From Argopecten irradians (Eukaryota; Mollusca; Bivalvia; Pectinida; Pectinidae): a stretch of DNA of 64,000 nt. Positions 14,606-27,443 of this stretch are shown here, in pieces. Location of the stretch: NCBI RefSeq assembly GCF_041381155.1, contig NC_091134.1:15626008-15690007 (forward strand), given 5' to 3'. Positions within the stretch are counted from its first letter, which is position 1, and each line of letters starts with the position of its first letter. The position numbers were made by a program, and so were the translations under genes. Under the pieces are notes generated by a model, which was not told where the DNA came from, searched no databases, and saw only the letters and a program-made list of their open reading frames with translations.

Positions 14606-14971
14606 ATGATTGTCCTGACGGCTGAAAACCGTAAAGATGCTTTCTTATCCATCCAGAAACAATGTCTGCAAGTCATTTTATCATCTGAGTATTTGAACAG
14701 CACGTATATCCATCGCCATCAAACGCGTAATACTATTTTTGTCATATGGAATTCCCGCGAGGATACTCTAGATATTGTTGTGAATTTTCCCTGTGATAAG
14801 CAAGGTTTGAATCTCAAGAATATTGAGTTTTATGCCAATGATGTCACCAAGAGATCTACAGTAGTAAACAGTATTCCATTTCAAAACAGTTTGTTCCATT
14901 TAAAACTCATATCAAGCCCTTTGTCGTCTTGCATTATACACCAACTTCCTTTTGCTGTGATCATCTTTTGA
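14606..14971 (+). CDS. Hypothetical 121-aa open frame, unassigned
   Basis: Uninterrupted frame from ATG at 14606 to TGA at 14971, just upstream of a SINE. The product shows no motif, signal peptide or repeat that I recognise. Nothing nearby supports expression or splicing. A frame of this length is somewhat longer than most chance frames in this AT-rich window, but the ordinary expectation is that it is not a gene. Confidence 0.12.
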   Translation: MIVLTAENRKDAFLSIQKQCLQVILSSEYLNSTYIHRHQTRNTIFVIWNSREDTLDIVVNFPCDKQGLNLKNIEFYANDVTKRSTVVNSIPFQNSLFHLKLISSPLSSCIIHQLPFAVIIF

Positions 14972-14974
14972 GCG

Positions 14975-15218
14975 GATGATCGGGTGGTGTAGAGGTTAAA
15001 CCATTCGCCTTTCACTCAGCCGGCCGGGGTTCGATCCCCGGCACGGACGTGAAAAGTTTAGGGGTCACCAGCCCGATCACGTGGGTTTTCTCCAGGCACT
15101 CCGGTTTCCTCTCACACTAATTATATAAGGTCTCTCGCGAACTTACATCCGAGCCATCGAGAGTGGTTTGCATAAGTTGTGTAACTTGTTTCGTAATCGA
15201 TGTAAAATAAATAAGTTT
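14975..15218 (+). mobile_element. tRNA-derived SINE (family B), tRNA-Glu-like head
   Basis: The head has an A-box TGGTGTAGAGGTTA, an anticodon-loop-like CCTTTCACT and a B-box GGTTCGATCCC flanked by CCGG/CCGG, all resembling tRNA-Glu. The outer ends do not form an acceptor stem, so it is not a functional tRNA. A body with GTGGGTTTTCTCCAGGCACT follows, and the 3' tail is GTAAAATAAATAAGTTTA. A B-box fragment of a related element is at about 61207-61250. Confidence 0.8.
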
Positions 15219-15712
15219 ATATTTTATATATCTCTTTTGAAAATTTACTACGATACAAATACTGTACACGAAAGTTTATTCTCATAAAATTAATTAAATA
15301 GCATTCCAGCTAAAATTTTCATTCTGTTTATGTTTATTTCGGCAAATTGTTTGAACTTAAGGTTTGTTTAGAGTGCTCCAAATCGTCCCTTGACATGGTC
15401 AAGTACTATATACTAAAATGTTTATCATGGAAAAGGATCAAACGAAATATTTCAATGTGCATGAAGGGAACAAATTGGACGAATATTTGAAGTGCTATGT
15501 TCGGTGGTTTTAATATGCATTCCTATGACTCACTGTAAACGTAAATATTTTAACGGTAAGGTTTTTGACATGCTTTTTTGAAAGAAATGTTTGCTTAAAT
15601 AAGATTTGACTGAATGAGTTTTCTATGTAATTATGTAAAATAACACCGTTATAAGCTCTAATGACTTCTGAAGGCGTATCCTTGTATACATTCGATGTCC
15701 AATCAGGTAACA

Positions 15713-16035
15713 TTAAAAACATGTAGGTGTAAATTTAGAGGGCTCATTGTGCAAGTTCTTGTTTAGGCGTGACTTAAATGAAATCAAAGTCATTGCAGAT
15801 ACCACATTTTCAGGTAGACTGTTCCATGTATCCACAATGCTATTGTTGAATTTGTTTTTTGTGAAATTCAATCTAGCCCCGCGCTTCAGAATCTTTTTTG
15901 AGTGCCCTCTGGCGACAGCTAGGAGACATTGTAAAGAGCTTGTCGTAATCCATAATATCGATATTATTGATTATTTTGTAGACATGAATAATATATGCCC
16001 GTTTCTGTCGATACTGAAGACTTGGTATTTCTATT
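15713..16035 (-). mobile_element. 5'-truncated LINE, 3' end of the reverse transcriptase ORF
   Basis: Minus-strand translation gives LQYRQKRAYIIHVYKI, then LFTMSPS, then in another frame ARLNFTKNKFNNSIVDTWN and SLPENVVSAMTLISFKSRLN, ending at a TAA at 15713. This pattern (R..R..I..YKI; a basic N/R-rich stretch; WNSLP..VV; FK.RL) is the usual C-terminus of CR1/Jockey-like non-LTR retrotransposon polyproteins. The fragment changes frame once near its middle and lacks the RT catalytic domain, so it is dead. Confidence 0.75.
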
Positions 16036-18535
16036 CTATATTGATGATAAATTATTTTATCGCAAAAAAAACATCTTGTGATAATTATATTATAATTAAA
16101 AGTAATTGGTTCTGTGTTAAACATGATTACAACAAAATAAGTACTTTTATAGTAATATTTCTACAGTTGCTAATATTGTCTCATTTATCTAAGTTATTAC
16201 AAGTATAGAAGTCACGTTTTACAAAGACTCTCTCCATCGATCGATGTTGTGTATGACAAGTTGATGTAAATCATCACACAAATATTTCTATTCGATAAAA
16301 AGAACTTTTACTCTTCACATTCAAATAACATTTGTCTCTTGTGATTAATAATGTAGGACAACACAGTTAAATAAATAGAACTTGATAATCTGCCATTCTT
16401 CTCAAAGCAGGACATGATAAAATACTATGTAGTTGTAATGATATTATCATAATTAATTTGTAGGTCAATCTCCTTGTCAAGTTGTACATGGTCACAACTA
16501 CTGGTTATGGAACAACATATTTATCTTTACAACAATACGTTACATCAAGTCTGACTCTAGAACAAAGAAAATTACCAGGACAGATATTGCAAACAATTCA
16601 GAAAACACAGGATCATACAGCATGTTAATTTAGATAAATAAAATATAATAACATTGGGGATAATATAACTTGATGACCCTTGCTGTTGACAGGACGCAAA
16701 ACTAAATACACCAAATTTATTAAAGTATGTGTAGAAAATGTGAAGCATGTGAGAACCGGCAATCACTGACAATTCTTGACCTCCTAGCAATACACAACGT
16801 TACAATTCACAGTGTTAAAGTTATCTCCCGTAGTTACGGCTATTGCCGATAGGATTACCAAGGTATAGTGTTCCGGTTATCACGAGAACCACAGTAACTG
16901 CATAATGGAAGGTGTATACACACCTCAATAAAAATCAAAACATGTACATAATAGAATTGTTTATGATTTTCTTCTCTCAGAAAATCTTGATCATAAGCAT
17001 GAATAAAATAGATCATTACAACGACCTTAAAAACGAATAATAAAATATTTTATCAATGATATATATTATGTTCTTTTTTCATTTCCATGTGACAATCAGA
17101 AGCCATTTCCAATCAAATGAGGAGTTTTTCACATTGATTTACTTAGATAAAACAAAGGATTTCATAGTAACCAAAAAAGTTACATGACTTGTATGGAATT
17201 TTAGTTTTCATACTGGCACTTGTATCTGTATGACATCAACTAGTACTTCAATCATTGGAATTGGCATGGATCAAAATAAGGAATTGATATACGAGAAATG
17301 ACAAATGGAGAATTACAGCATATCACTTGAAAATGAAATGAGTACTCATTATATTCTAATGGGTTCTATCAGATATGTTCCCTCAAAAGGGATGATAAAC
17401 ATTCAGTATTGAAATTCAGTATTGTAATGAAAGAATAAATGGATCACTTATAACTTCAATCAACCACACACAAACATTTCACAAACATGTTACAATGCAA
17501 TCTCTCATATAATAATCTTCAGCTCATAAGACTAGGCTACACTTTTATAACTCACACACCTTTATGTTACAATATAACTCATCAGTCAAATACTTCAGCA
17601 CATGCATTTCAAAATTCTGAAAGTATCGATCATCGACTGACATCATCATATATATCTTAAATGTCAGAGAAGATTGATTTTTTTTCTTCAAAAAACGTGA
17701 ATACTGTTTCTGATTTAAGCTCCATTATTAGAATGCTTCCATTCTGAAAGTATCATCAACTGATATCTTTAGTTTACATATATCTTGAATGTCAGGAAAG
17801 AATGAATATTTTTGTCAAAAACATTAATACTGTTTCTGATATCACCTCTATTATAAGACTGTTTCCATTCATTACAAAAGCAGTGACATTAATATTGCTT
17901 TCCTGCTAAACCTGTGGATCAAGTTTGGAAGGTGTCAAAGCTCATCTAATTATTGTACAAGCATGGAACTAGTTTTACATTCACAGTTGTTGCCACCATA
18001 CATTCTTTAATATCGAAGCATACAGGGCATTTTCACATCTATTCCAGCAATGACATGTTTCTAAAACCTGATTATAAAGATGTTAGTATTAATATGAAAG
18101 TGTCCAAAAAAGCAGTTGTATTATTGCTTAATTTCCATTTTTAGGAATAATTCAAACAATGTGGACCAAATACTTTCATTATAAGAATTAAACACTTCAA
18201 TTCCCTCTCTACATAGCCCCAGGGAACTTTATCTAAACCTTGAATCTTCCTCTTTCAATAATGTAACAGAACACATTTAATAAAATAAACCAACATTATT
18301 ACTGCCCACAGCGTCTTATTCGGTACGAAGAGCTTTTTTTTTTTTACATCAAAAACATAATTTCACCTGTAGCCCGTAATTCTAGGAATTTAAAACTCCT
18401 GCTGACTCTCCAGTCGTGCATGTCTGCTTATCAGGTCCATACTGTGACTAACAGACTACCACTGTATCAGTCTGCCGTTCCATTCACACAAACCTATTTT
18501 ACAGTTCCTCACATGTACAAAGTACATAATTGTCC
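16036..18535. other. Region downstream of RER1, probably including its 3' UTR
   Basis: No coding exon was recognised. It follows the RER1 stop on the minus strand, so part of it is probably 3' UTR. A tandem duplication is listed separately. The polyadenylation site could not be placed. Confidence 0.4.
17618..17873. repeat. Tandem duplication, ~128 bp unit, two copies
   Basis: Two adjacent diverged copies both contain GAAAGTATC, ATATATCTT(A/G)AATGTCAG, AATACTGTTTCTGAT and a TTCCATTC end. They lie just beyond the RER1 stop on the minus strand. Confidence 0.7.
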
Positions 18536-21500
18536 TTAGGAAGACACAACCTTGCCACTATCTTCCTTTCCTTGGTATTTCTTCTTTCCATGTGAAAATG
18601 GTATGTATCTGTATTTAATCATATGCTGGAAAGACAAAAGAACAGGACATAAATAACATACTGGTGTAAACACAATGAAAAAGTAATTCTTCATTATCAA
18701 TAAATTAATCTGAGAAATGTATTTCACACAATGAAGGAAATCCTTGGGTGTTTTACCAGCGTTGTACTGTTCTGCTTGTTAAATTTTGTATCTTGACAGA
18801 AGGCATTCTTAATATTTTGCTCGCAAATATAAAAGCACACTGTCATGAATTTGTAGTTGACTGTCCAACATGTATAACATGGTTGATATATGTAAAGGGA
18901 GGTAACTTGTAATGTAATGTGAGGTACCTCGATACCTCCTCAAGTGATAGAGGAAGTAGATTAGATTTGACCAACACATTTTTCTGTCGCACAATTTCTA
19001 CACCCAAATGTTTATTATAAAACATATGGGCTCTAGGTTGTGCAAATGTTCTTAAAATTCTAACAAATGTGGGATGATAACGAATACAATTTCAAAAAAA
19101 AAGACATTTACTCGATATATATATATATATATGTGTGTGTATTTTTTCTGATATTTGAAATTCATTACTATCATTGGTGCATAATTTGAAGGGAAGGATA
19201 TTATATAAAATTAAGATCAGGTACGGGAACGACTTTGTGGTATTCCAGATACAGTAACTTAAAGTTTATTTCATAAATTGCAAAAGACCTGACAGTATAA
19301 CATTGAAAGTTGTTTAATCCCCATGTAATATCCTCGAATAACTATATTCTATGTTTTAAGTTTAGTTATTCTCCATCCAACAATATCAAACTTAATTTGT
19401 GCAAGTGTATTATTCCACACAGGCAATAATATCACCAGGAACTCGGATAACTGGACAAACACATTCACATTATGAAGTTGTAAGTAATTGAGTGTAATGT
19501 GAGGTACTTTGTTACTTCATCAATTACTTAAGGAAGTGATTTGATTTGACCATCACATGTTTTTCTGTAGCACAACTTCTACACCCAAATGTTTATTATA
19601 AAACATATGGGCTCTAGGTTGTGCAAATGTTCTTAGAATTCTGAAACAAATCGGTCAAAGTGTATAATACCTAATAAGACTATGTTCAATCCAAATACCA
19701 TTATTCCAATATTTTGTTTTGGTATGTTTTATATATATAATTGCTTATCATGTTTTTATATATTATAACCTATCACAATCTTATGGAATTGGGTGCCTAT
19801 TCTGAGGGGAAGGATAAAGGCCAACATAGGTAGAGGTCAGGTAATTAAGGTTAACATTTTGTGGTATTCCAGACATTGGTTTATAAAGAATATTTCACGA
19901 AATGCACCAGATTCTGACAGTAAAATGGATTTATCCCCATGCGTTATCTTTGAATATTAACATATTTTTTAGTTTAGTTACTTTCCACCAAACAATGTTA
20001 AATCTAATTTGTGCAAGTGTCTCCAATACAGGTAATAATGTCATCAGGAACTCAGATAACTGGATAAAACACATTCAAAAGTTGTAAGTAATTGACTGTA
20101 ATGTGAGGTACTTTGATACCTCCCCTACTGTTTGAGAAAGTGCTTAGATTTGACCATCACATGTTTTTCTGTAGCACAACTTCTACACCCAAATGTTTAT
20201 TATAAAACATATGGGCTCTAGGTTGTGCAAATGTTCTTAGAATTCTGAAACAAATCGGTCAAAGTGTATAATACCTAATAAGACTATGTTCAATCCAAAT
20301 ACCATTATTCCAATATTTTGTTTTGGTATGTTTTATATATATAGTTGCTTATTATGTTTTTATATATTATAACCTATCACAATCTTATGGAATTGGGTGC
20401 CTATTCTGACGGGGAAGGATAAAGGCCAACATAGGTAGAGGTCAGGTAATTAAGGTTAACATTTTGTGGTATTCCAGACATTGGTTTATAAAGAATATTT
20501 CACGAAATGCACCAGATTCTGACAGTAAAATGGATTTATCCCCATGCGTTATCTTTGAATATTAATATATTTTTTAGTTTAGTTATTTTCCTCCAAACAA
20601 TGTTAAATCTAATTTGTGCAAGTGTCTCCAATACAGGTAATAATGTCATCAGGAACTCAGATAACTGGATAAAACACATTCAAAAGTTGTAAGTAACTGA
20701 CTGTAATGTGAGGTACTTTGATACCTCCCCTGCTGTTTGAGGAAGTGATTATATTTTACCATCACATGTTTTCTATAGCACAACTTCTACACCCAAATGT
20801 TTATTATAAAACATATGGGCTCTAGGTTGTGCTCTCTAAATGACAAACTAGTGTTTAACAATTCTAACACAGTGTCATCAAATTTTACCCAATTCTAATA
20901 CAGTGGTAATTAATAAGTGTACCTAAGATTTATTGAAAGAAAAGTCCCGGGACTCACGAAAAAATTTGAGAACCCTTTTTGCTTTTTGAACCCAGATTCA
21001 TCAAAACTTTGAAAATTAGTGTTCTGAACAGCCTTAGAAAATCCTACATAAATTAGTTTTTTTATTAATTCTAAAAGAAGAAACTTCATTAATCTACATG
21101 AGGGATTGAAATCAGATTTGAAAGAGTGTACAAAAAGCTACAACTCATTTGTTGCAATGAGAGATCTATTCAACCGTTTCTAATACAGATTTTAATGTAA
21201 ACTTATCTTGGCATACATAGGTAATTATTTGATACTTACTTTTATCTGTCTTTTCATTGTGATGACGAACAGAATTATAAAGTACATTACAAGTATGGGC
21301 CAGAATACTGGAATATTGAAAGCTTCGAAAAATGTACAAAACATGGCTATGGAGATAGCCTTGGTAGAGGAGTACCTGAAAGAAAGAAAAACAAATGTTA
21401 AGTACCTTAGAAATTTATGTAATGAAGTTTGTTTTCAAATTATCACCAAAAATGATATTTCCTTTTGTGAAGAGTAAATGTATTGCACAATAATTACAAT

Positions 21501-23839
21501 AAATTTTGTTCCATTCATGTATCCGTAGTTTGCTTTCAAAATCATCACCGAAATAGTAAAAGGTAGTGTACAATTAATACATTTATTTACATGTACAATA
21601 GTTGCTAATTTAAGCAGTGATTTCAACTGAGCAAGGAAACTTCTGTAGGTTATGATCATATACTGCCAGTAGAAGTTGCAAGAGAATATTCAATCTACTA
21701 AAAAGATATAATAGCTATACAAACCAAAATTTAAATTCTGGTAATCTACGCATAAAAGGTTTGAATTCTTCATTTGCTCTAGTTGGCAGTGATGGACCAT
21801 CTTCTGTAAAAGAAAAGAAAAAAAAATAGTAGAAAAAATGTCTTATCTCTGTATGACATCTCTTCATGATGTCACATTAATAAATTTTGACTCGTTAATA
21901 AAATTTGGTTCATATAAGCCAATACATTATTTGTACCAAATAACTCAGAAGTGAAATCGTCAGAATCACTCTTTATGCCATCTTACCTTCATTATCATCT
22001 GCCAAAGCTGGATCGACTTGGGGCGTGAGGAAGGCCAGAAACATATTCAGCAAATAAATCCCTAGTGCATATGTTACTATATACCAGCCCTGTAAATAAC
22101 AAAAGTAATCACTCATTGCTATCAAACGATAATCAATCTGTAGCACTAATGATCCTTATATTAACTAAAGGTTGCAAATTAATCTAAAATTCTCCAAAGA
22201 AAAGCATTTTAGCAGTTAAAGGGAAATCTAAATTAGGAAACTTTCCTTATATTCAGTAATGCTTTCCCATGGAGAATTTTATGTTACGAAATTCTGAGAC
22301 GTTAAAGAATGCTTGTGAAACTGTCAAGGGGTCCGTATTAGTACTTATTAAAATTTGAAAACTAATGTTCTGGACGCACCTTTAAAAATATCCAATAAAC
22401 TGCTGACTGTACAAATATGTATAACTTGTTATATTTTGTATTAATTAACTTCAGTGCCTCGTTATTTCTTTACCTGAAGTAAAACCACTCGGACACAATA
22501 AGCAGCAGACAGTAGAGTTGTAGAAATCCACCTTACTCCTGTATGTGGTGTTGTTCTATCCAAATTACTTTGATATATCTGAAAACAAATTTGATAATGA
22601 ACCTTTTTTTTTCCAATCAAGATGAAATATGCCATTTATTGTCATTATAAAAAGTTTTTTTTTTTACATAAATTGATATTCAATTCTTACTCTAAGGGTG
22701 TTTGCTAGATACAACATTTGCATATATAGCTTTTTATGTTATAAAGGTAAAAACTAAAAAGCTATCACAAATATTGTATCAGTAGCAGGACCAGACTAGG
22801 TTGATCATTGATGACCAGGTAGCTCAATCTGTTGAGGAACTTGTTATAGTGTTTAGAGGTCCACAGTTCAAGCTACAGCCTAGGTCTAGCCACTACATTT
22901 TCACCTCTCCTTTTAGGCCTGGCTGTTACATACCTGTTGGAGGCTACTAATTAAACTGAATTTTGTCACATTACACTGGATTGTTGATAAGATGGGTGTG
23001 CAGTGATCATGATGACATCTTTAGCAGGATTGGACATGGTAGATCATCAGTGACCAGGTTTAGGTAGCTAATGATCAGCGGTAGAGCATTCGGCTAGTGT
23101 TTGGAGGATCCAGGATTCTAATCCCGGTCTGGCCGCTACATTTTCTCCTTTCCTGCTACAGAGTTGGTGCCCAACTAAATAACATACGGTGGTTGTGTTT
23201 GAAAGGGGCTCGTATGTTTTCGAAGGGAAAGACTTTGAATAAGGAGGGAGGAGTGTTAACGGGATTGGACTGGGTCGATCAACGGTGACCAGGTATCTCA
23301 GTGGTAGAGCATTCGGCTCGTGTTTGGAGGATCCTGGGTTCAAATCCTGGTCTTACCGCTACATTTTCTCCTATCCTGTTACACATCTACAAAATGTGAG
23401 TGCGAGGTTTGGTCATATCCATCTAGGCTCTTCTTTGTTTTGTTTTATAAGTTAAACGTCCTACTAACAGCCAGGGTCATATAAGGACGTGCCAGTTTAG
23501 ATGGTGGAGGAAAGCCGGAGTACCCGGAGAAAACCACCGACCAGCAGTAAGTACCTGGCAACTGCCCCACATGGGGTTTGAACTCGCGACCAAGAGGTGG
23601 AAGGCTTGTGGTTATATGTCGGGACATCTTAACCAATCAGCCACCGCGGCCCCTCTCTCCTTTTTGTGTTGGTAGTCATTTTGATCATGTTTAATGAATT
23701 TAAATTGAATAATTTTCTTCAAACTTACAAATTTTATGCTTTTAATATTAGCCTTTCTTACCGTTCCTATATTTCTGAAGAATTGGCGGACAGGATTAGG
23801 CTGAGGTGGCGAGCCTGGCAAACCATCAGAGTCAGCCAT
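18536..23839 (-). CDS. RER1: RER1, Golgi-to-ER retrieval receptor, complete coding region
   Basis: Six minus-strand coding exons: 23839-23762, 22578-22474, 22089-21987, 21803-21725, 21375-21240 and 18625-18536. They total 591 nt, giving 196 aa plus stop, the same length as vertebrate RER1. All junctions have GT/AG and consistent phases. Landmarks in order are [48 protein letters not shown], the acidic loop [32 protein letters not shown], the FWPILVMYF membrane segment, [16 protein letters not shown] and the charged tail [21 protein letters not shown]1 is a four-span protein of the cis-Golgi that returns escaped ER membrane proteins and unassembled subunits by COPI vesicles. The start is the only ATG fitting the family N-terminus. 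Intron 5 (2.6 kb) holds a ~600 bp tandem array; intron 1 holds a tRNA-like tandem repeat and a SINE. Identity is essentially certain. Confidence 0.98.
18909..20833. repeat. ~600 bp tandem array in RER1 intron 5
   Basis: Units start near 18909, 19496, 20097 and 20701, each opening with GTAATGTGAGGTAC and carrying the block ACACCCAAATGTTTATTATA followed by GGGCTCTAGGTTGTGC. Periods are about 587, 601 and 604 bp. The second and third full units are nearly identical, the first is diverged, and the last is truncated after the GGTTGTGC block. Near-identical 61-codon open frames at 19902 and 20507 are products of the repeat rather than genes. Confidence 0.9.
22806..23392 (+). repeat. tRNA-like unit in ~240 bp tandem repeats, RER1 intron 1
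   Basis: Three units start near 22808, 23048 and 23285. Each begins GTGACCAGGTA-like, contains an A-box-like TAGCTCA/ATCTCAGTGG(TAGAGCATTCGGCT) and a B-box-like GGTTCAAATCC or diverged form, and ends CCGCTACATTTTCTCC. The spacers before units 2 and 3 are also related (GGATTGGAC...GATCAACGGTGACC), so whole ~240 bp units are tandem. The third copy has the best promoter boxes. This could be a tandem tRNA-derived SINE or a small satellite born from one. Confidence 0.7.
23432..23653 (-). mobile_element. tRNA-derived SINE (family A)
   Basis: Same element as at 6983-7190, read on the minus strand: GGGGCCGCGGTGGCTGA head, diverged B-box, CCGGTGGTTTTCTCCGGG-like body and CTGTTAGTAGGACGTTTAAC tail. 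It lies in RER1 intron 1, about 110 bp upstream of exon 1 in plus coordinates. Confidence 0.85.
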
Positions 23840-24692
23840 CTTGATCGGACTGTGTTTTGAACCTTATGATGGAAATATATAGCTTTATAACACATATAAA
23901 AATATTGAATATAATAATCAGTGACAAAACCCATGAAATTAATACCACCAAACCTAGAAAAGGATTTGAAAATGAATCCAATCCGACTGTTTTTCACTGA
24001 ATTCTAACTAACACTTAGTAACAGGATTATCAATTGCAAGAATGTCGCTAAAAGGTTTATTTTCATGTGGATTTGAGGTCTATAGTCAGTATGTGAATGG
24101 GATAAATGAGAGAAATTATAAATCATTGTCCGCTTAAAGCGATGCATTAAACAAAAGATCGATGACATATTTGCTTTAGACTCTAGTCTGAGTAAGTAAA
24201 CAAGCTAGAAATGGATTGGATTTCAGTAAACCGGGTCATCAATTCTAAATCGACCAAATCTTCGGCGATTACGTTCGCGCAAGTACCGGATATAACACAA
24301 ACCTGATCGTTCTTTCTGTTAAAACGGGCTTTAGAGTCAATAGTCCATCTGTATATGAGTGTAAAAATTGTCTAAGTTTGGTTATTACAGTGCAAACTTT
24401 GAGCTAGCCACGTTGCAGACCGCCTGACGAAGTAATGGATGCTTTGACATATCCGGTGTAGCGCGCATGCGCAGATCAATCTACATGTGAAATCTTGTAC
24501 GCTTACCCCAAAATCGATTTGACCCATTGTAATATCATAGGTCGATTTTCCTTCACCCCAACTAAAATGAAGCACGTTGAGATTGAATGCATACTCAAGA
24601 CGCTGTCAATCTTAAGCTTGGCGGTTAGGTTATACCAAATAGTGTGATTTGATCAGCTTGAATGACCGTCAAAGTTCAAAGATTAGAAGATA
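23840..24692. other. RER1 upstream region
   Basis: This is the 5' flank of RER1 (minus strand), expected to hold its promoter and 5' UTR. No TATA box or other convincing element was found. Nothing else was recognised. Confidence 0.35.
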
Positions 24693-25207
24693 CAGTAACG
24701 TGCCAAAAGTCTTCGTAATTTTTATTTTTCCCTATATAATCTATTTATTTTTTCTTTGATTTTTCCCGATCTCGTCTTTTGGCAGATTTTTGATAAGTTT
24801 TGGCATACTTATAGAGAATTATCTACACTTTCAGCTCATAATATTTGTATAATTTTTCGATATTTTGTTTTCAAAATATCAGAAACATATATACATTTAT
24901 ATATGTTTCTGAAAATATATATTTTTTGTGCACCACTTAAACTTATGACGTCATTTCCTTCTTTTTTTTTTACCAAAATGGCAACGAAAAAGTTTTGCGT
25001 GGTAATGAAATACGGTTTTCTCAAAAAGTGCACGAAGGAAAATTATGTAAATATTATAAGATGAAAGTGTAGATAATTTCAACAAGTATGTAAAATTTGA
25101 TTAAGATCTGCGCCTAGGTGAGATCAGGAAAAATCTAAGAAAAATGTAAAAATACAAAGAATATATAGGGAAAAATAAAAATTACGAAGACTTTTGGCAC
25201 ACGACTG
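24693..25207. mobile_element. Tc1/mariner-type MITE, 515 bp
   Basis: The element starts CAGTAACGTGCCAAAAGTC and ends with the inverse GACTTTTGGCACACGACTG; the inverted match continues inward through CTTCGTAATTTTTATTTTTCC. Ends beginning CAG/CAGT directly flanked by TA on both sides (24691-24692 and 25208-25209) are typical of Tc1/mariner. A second inverted pair lies further in (GAGAATTATCTACACTTTC with its counterpart near 25060), so most of the element can fold. No transposase frame is present. Confidence 0.88.
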
Positions 25208-27326
25208 TACATGTATACACAATGTACATTCTGTACAGTAGAACTACTAAGTTTATACAACTACATACACAATAATGTGCATATACTGTATATGTACACG
25301 CAGAACGTTCGGGGAAAAATGTTTAAAAAGTAATAGTTCAATATCTAGAAGACCGAAACATTCTCATTTTTTTACAATTTCAAATATGAAATGTTGTTTT
25401 CCGAATTAATTGGTAAATTTATTTTAGTCCCATTTGTTTGTATATATATGATCTTTATCATTTTGTTTTGTATCATTGAGGAAAAATAGTTTACATTCTC
25501 ATTTTTGAGGCGACTCTGTAAGAAGAGAGCACGAGTTTTTTCATATCATTCAGATTAAACAGCTAGGGTCGGCTTCCCGTGTATGCAATGTTGCGGGTGT
25601 GAAATGCATGTTTTGAGAGACTGTGCATGTAGTTTGTTCGGGTTTTGATTCTTTATAATATTAGAACTCCTTCATTTTATAGTGTTATCTCACTGAAACA
25701 TGCTGCCAGAGCCACAGAATAAGCACAACCTTTCGGCTACATTATAGTGACAACGTACGTTGTTATATGAATCTTTGAAAGTACGTACATGCATGCATGC
25801 TTCTGTAGGACATCTTAAGAAACAAACAAGATTACACTATCACAAGGAGACACAGGTACATCACAAACATGTGGTTGTTTAAAAAAACACACCAAACATC
25901 AGCTGTATATTAAAATATATACTTGACGTTAAGAAATATCAACCATCATTTTCATTTTGTCACGTGATTGATGACGTCTTTATAGCCCAATACTACGACT
26001 GACTGACAGAGAAGCTTTCATACCTGGATTTGATAAATACATCCGAGAGAAAAATAAAACTGCTCATACGCGACAACCCGTTCCTACCTAAGGAAAGGGG
26101 ATCTCATCATAGATTGATTCAAACTGAATACAGAAGCTAGTTTCAGCACGCGTACAGGTCAGAACGGTTTGGGAACAAACATACGCAATTTTATCACACA
26201 TCACCTTAATTGTCAACTTCCGTCTAAATGGACTTTCGTTTTAACGATGTGCAGTTGCCGGTATTTAATGAACTTTGCCTTTATTGGTAAACCTTACAGG
26301 TTAGTTTCATCTTACTATCAATACTGAAAAGAGAACACATACATATGCTTATGTTCACTACTACACAGGGACCTGGCATGAATTACCGGTTTATATCAGG
26401 TACGCATTACATGTGTACATGTACATACAGTATGTATGGGGCCTACAGTATCGTCCATAAAGTCCCTGTGCACTTACCCATGTAATCTACAGAGACCTCC
26501 GGTTTTGTCGGTATTTTGTCTTGCCTAACGTTTACTATTAGCGTTATTTTTTGCGTAATTTTATAAAGTTCAAAGAGTGGAAATGATTTTAAAAATTCGA
26601 TTCATTAATATATTTAAGATATACAAAGGGTTTTCATTTATTAAAACATCGATCGAAACACTATTTTTCTTTCAAAAGTTTTATCGGCATTATCTGAAAT
26701 TTTATGAATTTTTAGTAGATTCTATATTAAAGTTATCGTCCTATATTTCATAAACCATTTATCCAGTTAAGGCTTGCTCCGAAAAGGTCGTGGGCCTTTA
26801 TTTACATAGTAGATATAGTTAGAAAATTAATAGGCTATACACATATAGGGCCCATATGATTGTAAAATATGTATAATGTAGCCTCATTTTTAGATAAAAA
26901 ATATAATGATAATAATGACGTCAAAAGGGAGTGACGGGCGTCATCACATATGTTATTCCGTATGTCAAATCGGTAAGTTTAAGTTTAAAATATTTTTTAA
27001 TGATTAATACACCGTTGCTGATGATTATTCAACTTTTCCTAGATCTAATTTTGTTTTGATTGGACCAAGGATTTATATCTCATATACGTCCTTGGATTGG
27101 ACTGTTGCAAATGGGAGAATATTCATTCCTAAGTCGATCAATGAACCCATGCAAAACAAAATCGAAGCGAGCTACAACATCGCATCTTGTCCCCACGTTT
27201 ATGTTATGTTCACAAGTATGTATTGGCACTTATTACATGATGTAAATCATATTTCATAAAAATATCGAAAATTTTGTTTAGCTCCACGAAGAATTTAATG
27301 GCCTTGATAAAAAGACCATCTTGCAC

Positions 27327-27358
<32 letters not shown>

Positions 27359-27437
27359 AAGATTTGTTAGAAACTGGACAAAAGATTGGTCTTCGTTGAG
27401 CAAAGGAATTGTCGTTATTTTATACGAATGCTGCGAC
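25208..27437. other. Gene-free intergenic stretch
   Basis: No coding exon or RNA gene was recognised. There is a possible single terminal relic of the AAAGGYCCAC MITE family near 26765-26799 (CTCCGAAAAGGTCGTGGGCCTTT) and an A-run at 27328-27355 just before the foldback element. Confidence 0.4.
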
Positions 27438-27443
27438 ATTAGG
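27438..27443. repeat. Target-site duplication, left copy (ATTAGG)
   Basis: ATTAGG directly abuts the foldback element's left end and is repeated in the same orientation at 33110-33115 abutting the right end. Confidence 0.85.

Noticed and set aside
14978-15050. Possible functional tRNA-Glu gene
   Set aside because: A and B boxes and an anticodon-like TTC are present, but the acceptor stem does not pair and a SINE body and tail follow.
19902-20692. Two near-identical 61-codon open frames suggesting a duplicated small gene
   Set aside because: They are the same position in consecutive units of the RER1 intron tandem array, with no other coding sign.
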